Of a DNA stretch of 13,285 nt, positions 13,230-13,285 are shown piece after piece. Source of the stretch: Legionellales bacterium UBA4722 (GTDB lineage Bacteria; Pseudomonadota; Gammaproteobacteria; DSM-16500); contig DHJK01000094.1 of NCBI GenBank assembly GCA_002404295.1, forward strand, positions 1 to 13,285, given 5' to 3'. The notes under the pieces were generated by a model that worked only from the letters and a program-made list of their open reading frames with translations, was not told where the DNA came from and did no database searches. A program made the position numbers and the translations under genes. How positions within the stretch are numbered: position 1 is the first letter of the stretch; each line of letters begins with the position of its first letter.

Positions 13230-13257
13230 CGTCATTGCGAGCGTGAGCGAAGCAACC
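13230..13257. repeat. CGTCATTGCGAG-type dispersed repeat
   Basis: The stretch CGTCATTGCGAGCG followed by TGAGCGAAGCAACC resembles the short interspersed repeat seen in many copies in Rickettsia, Legionella relatives and other intracellular bacteria. It is partly palindromic (GCGAGCG/GCGAAGC arms). It sits in the otherwise empty 13085-13285 stretch upstream of the 623-aa gene. Only one clear copy is in this window, so the assignment rests on recognition of the sequence. Confidence 0.6.
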
Positions 13258-13285
13258 TAGTCTTTTCAAAGCTGATTAGTACCAT

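Overview
The window looks like part of the chromosome of an AT-rich gammaproteobacterium with an intracellular or host-associated style of gene content. RuvC, RuvA and RuvB align by eye with the enterobacterial proteins. Around them are toxin-antitoxin (TA) debris, large low-complexity proteins of no recognisable family, a J-domain protein and a CGTCATTGCGAG-type dispersed repeat. Legionellales or a relative is my best guess, but no rRNA or phylogenetic marker beyond ruv supports it.

Left part (about 1-3900), a decaying defence/TA island. On the minus strand an AbiE-like type IV pair (DUF6088-type antitoxin, then AbiEii nucleotidyltransferase) runs off the left side. It is followed by a 67-aa unknown protein with a doubtful 33-aa ORF. 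On the plus strand lie an XRE regulator broken by one amber codon, an intact higB-higA pair, the last codons of a deleted RelE-type toxin, and its surviving NadS/HigA2-like antitoxin. The antitoxin is followed by a 38-bp-arm palindrome flanked by an 8-bp direct repeat, which looks like a small non-autonomous mobile element.

Middle (about 3970-8100), all genes on the minus strand. There is a 422-aa J-domain protein, then a second AbiE-like pair in the opposite gene order (nucleotidyltransferase first, AbiEi-like protein second) with a perfect 22-bp inverted repeat touching its start codon. Next come a 96-bp near-identical copy of the inside of higB, and a 364-aa protein with a hydrophobic centre and a fresh 20-residue tandem duplication.

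Right part (about 8140-13285). A plus-strand ruvC - secreted cysteine-rich protein - ruvA - ruvB operon forms the Holliday-junction machinery: RuvAB drives branch migration and RuvC resolves. It is bounded on both sides by unrelated minus-strand genes, with no yebC before it and no tol genes directly after. A convergent 623-aa coiled-coil/membrane protein with 11-residue C-terminal repeats follows, then a repeat-bearing intergenic end.

The three large unfamiliar proteins (J-domain, 364 aa, 623 aa) are each preceded by a strong Shine-Dalgarno exactly 8 nt before the chosen ATG. This decides their starts and makes them look like one class, possibly host-directed; that role is inference. Gene-free stretches (1-123, 1766-2017, 2310-2461, 8138-8373, 13085-13285) hold only the repeats and weak signals listed. 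I saw no tRNA, rRNA or CRISPR array.
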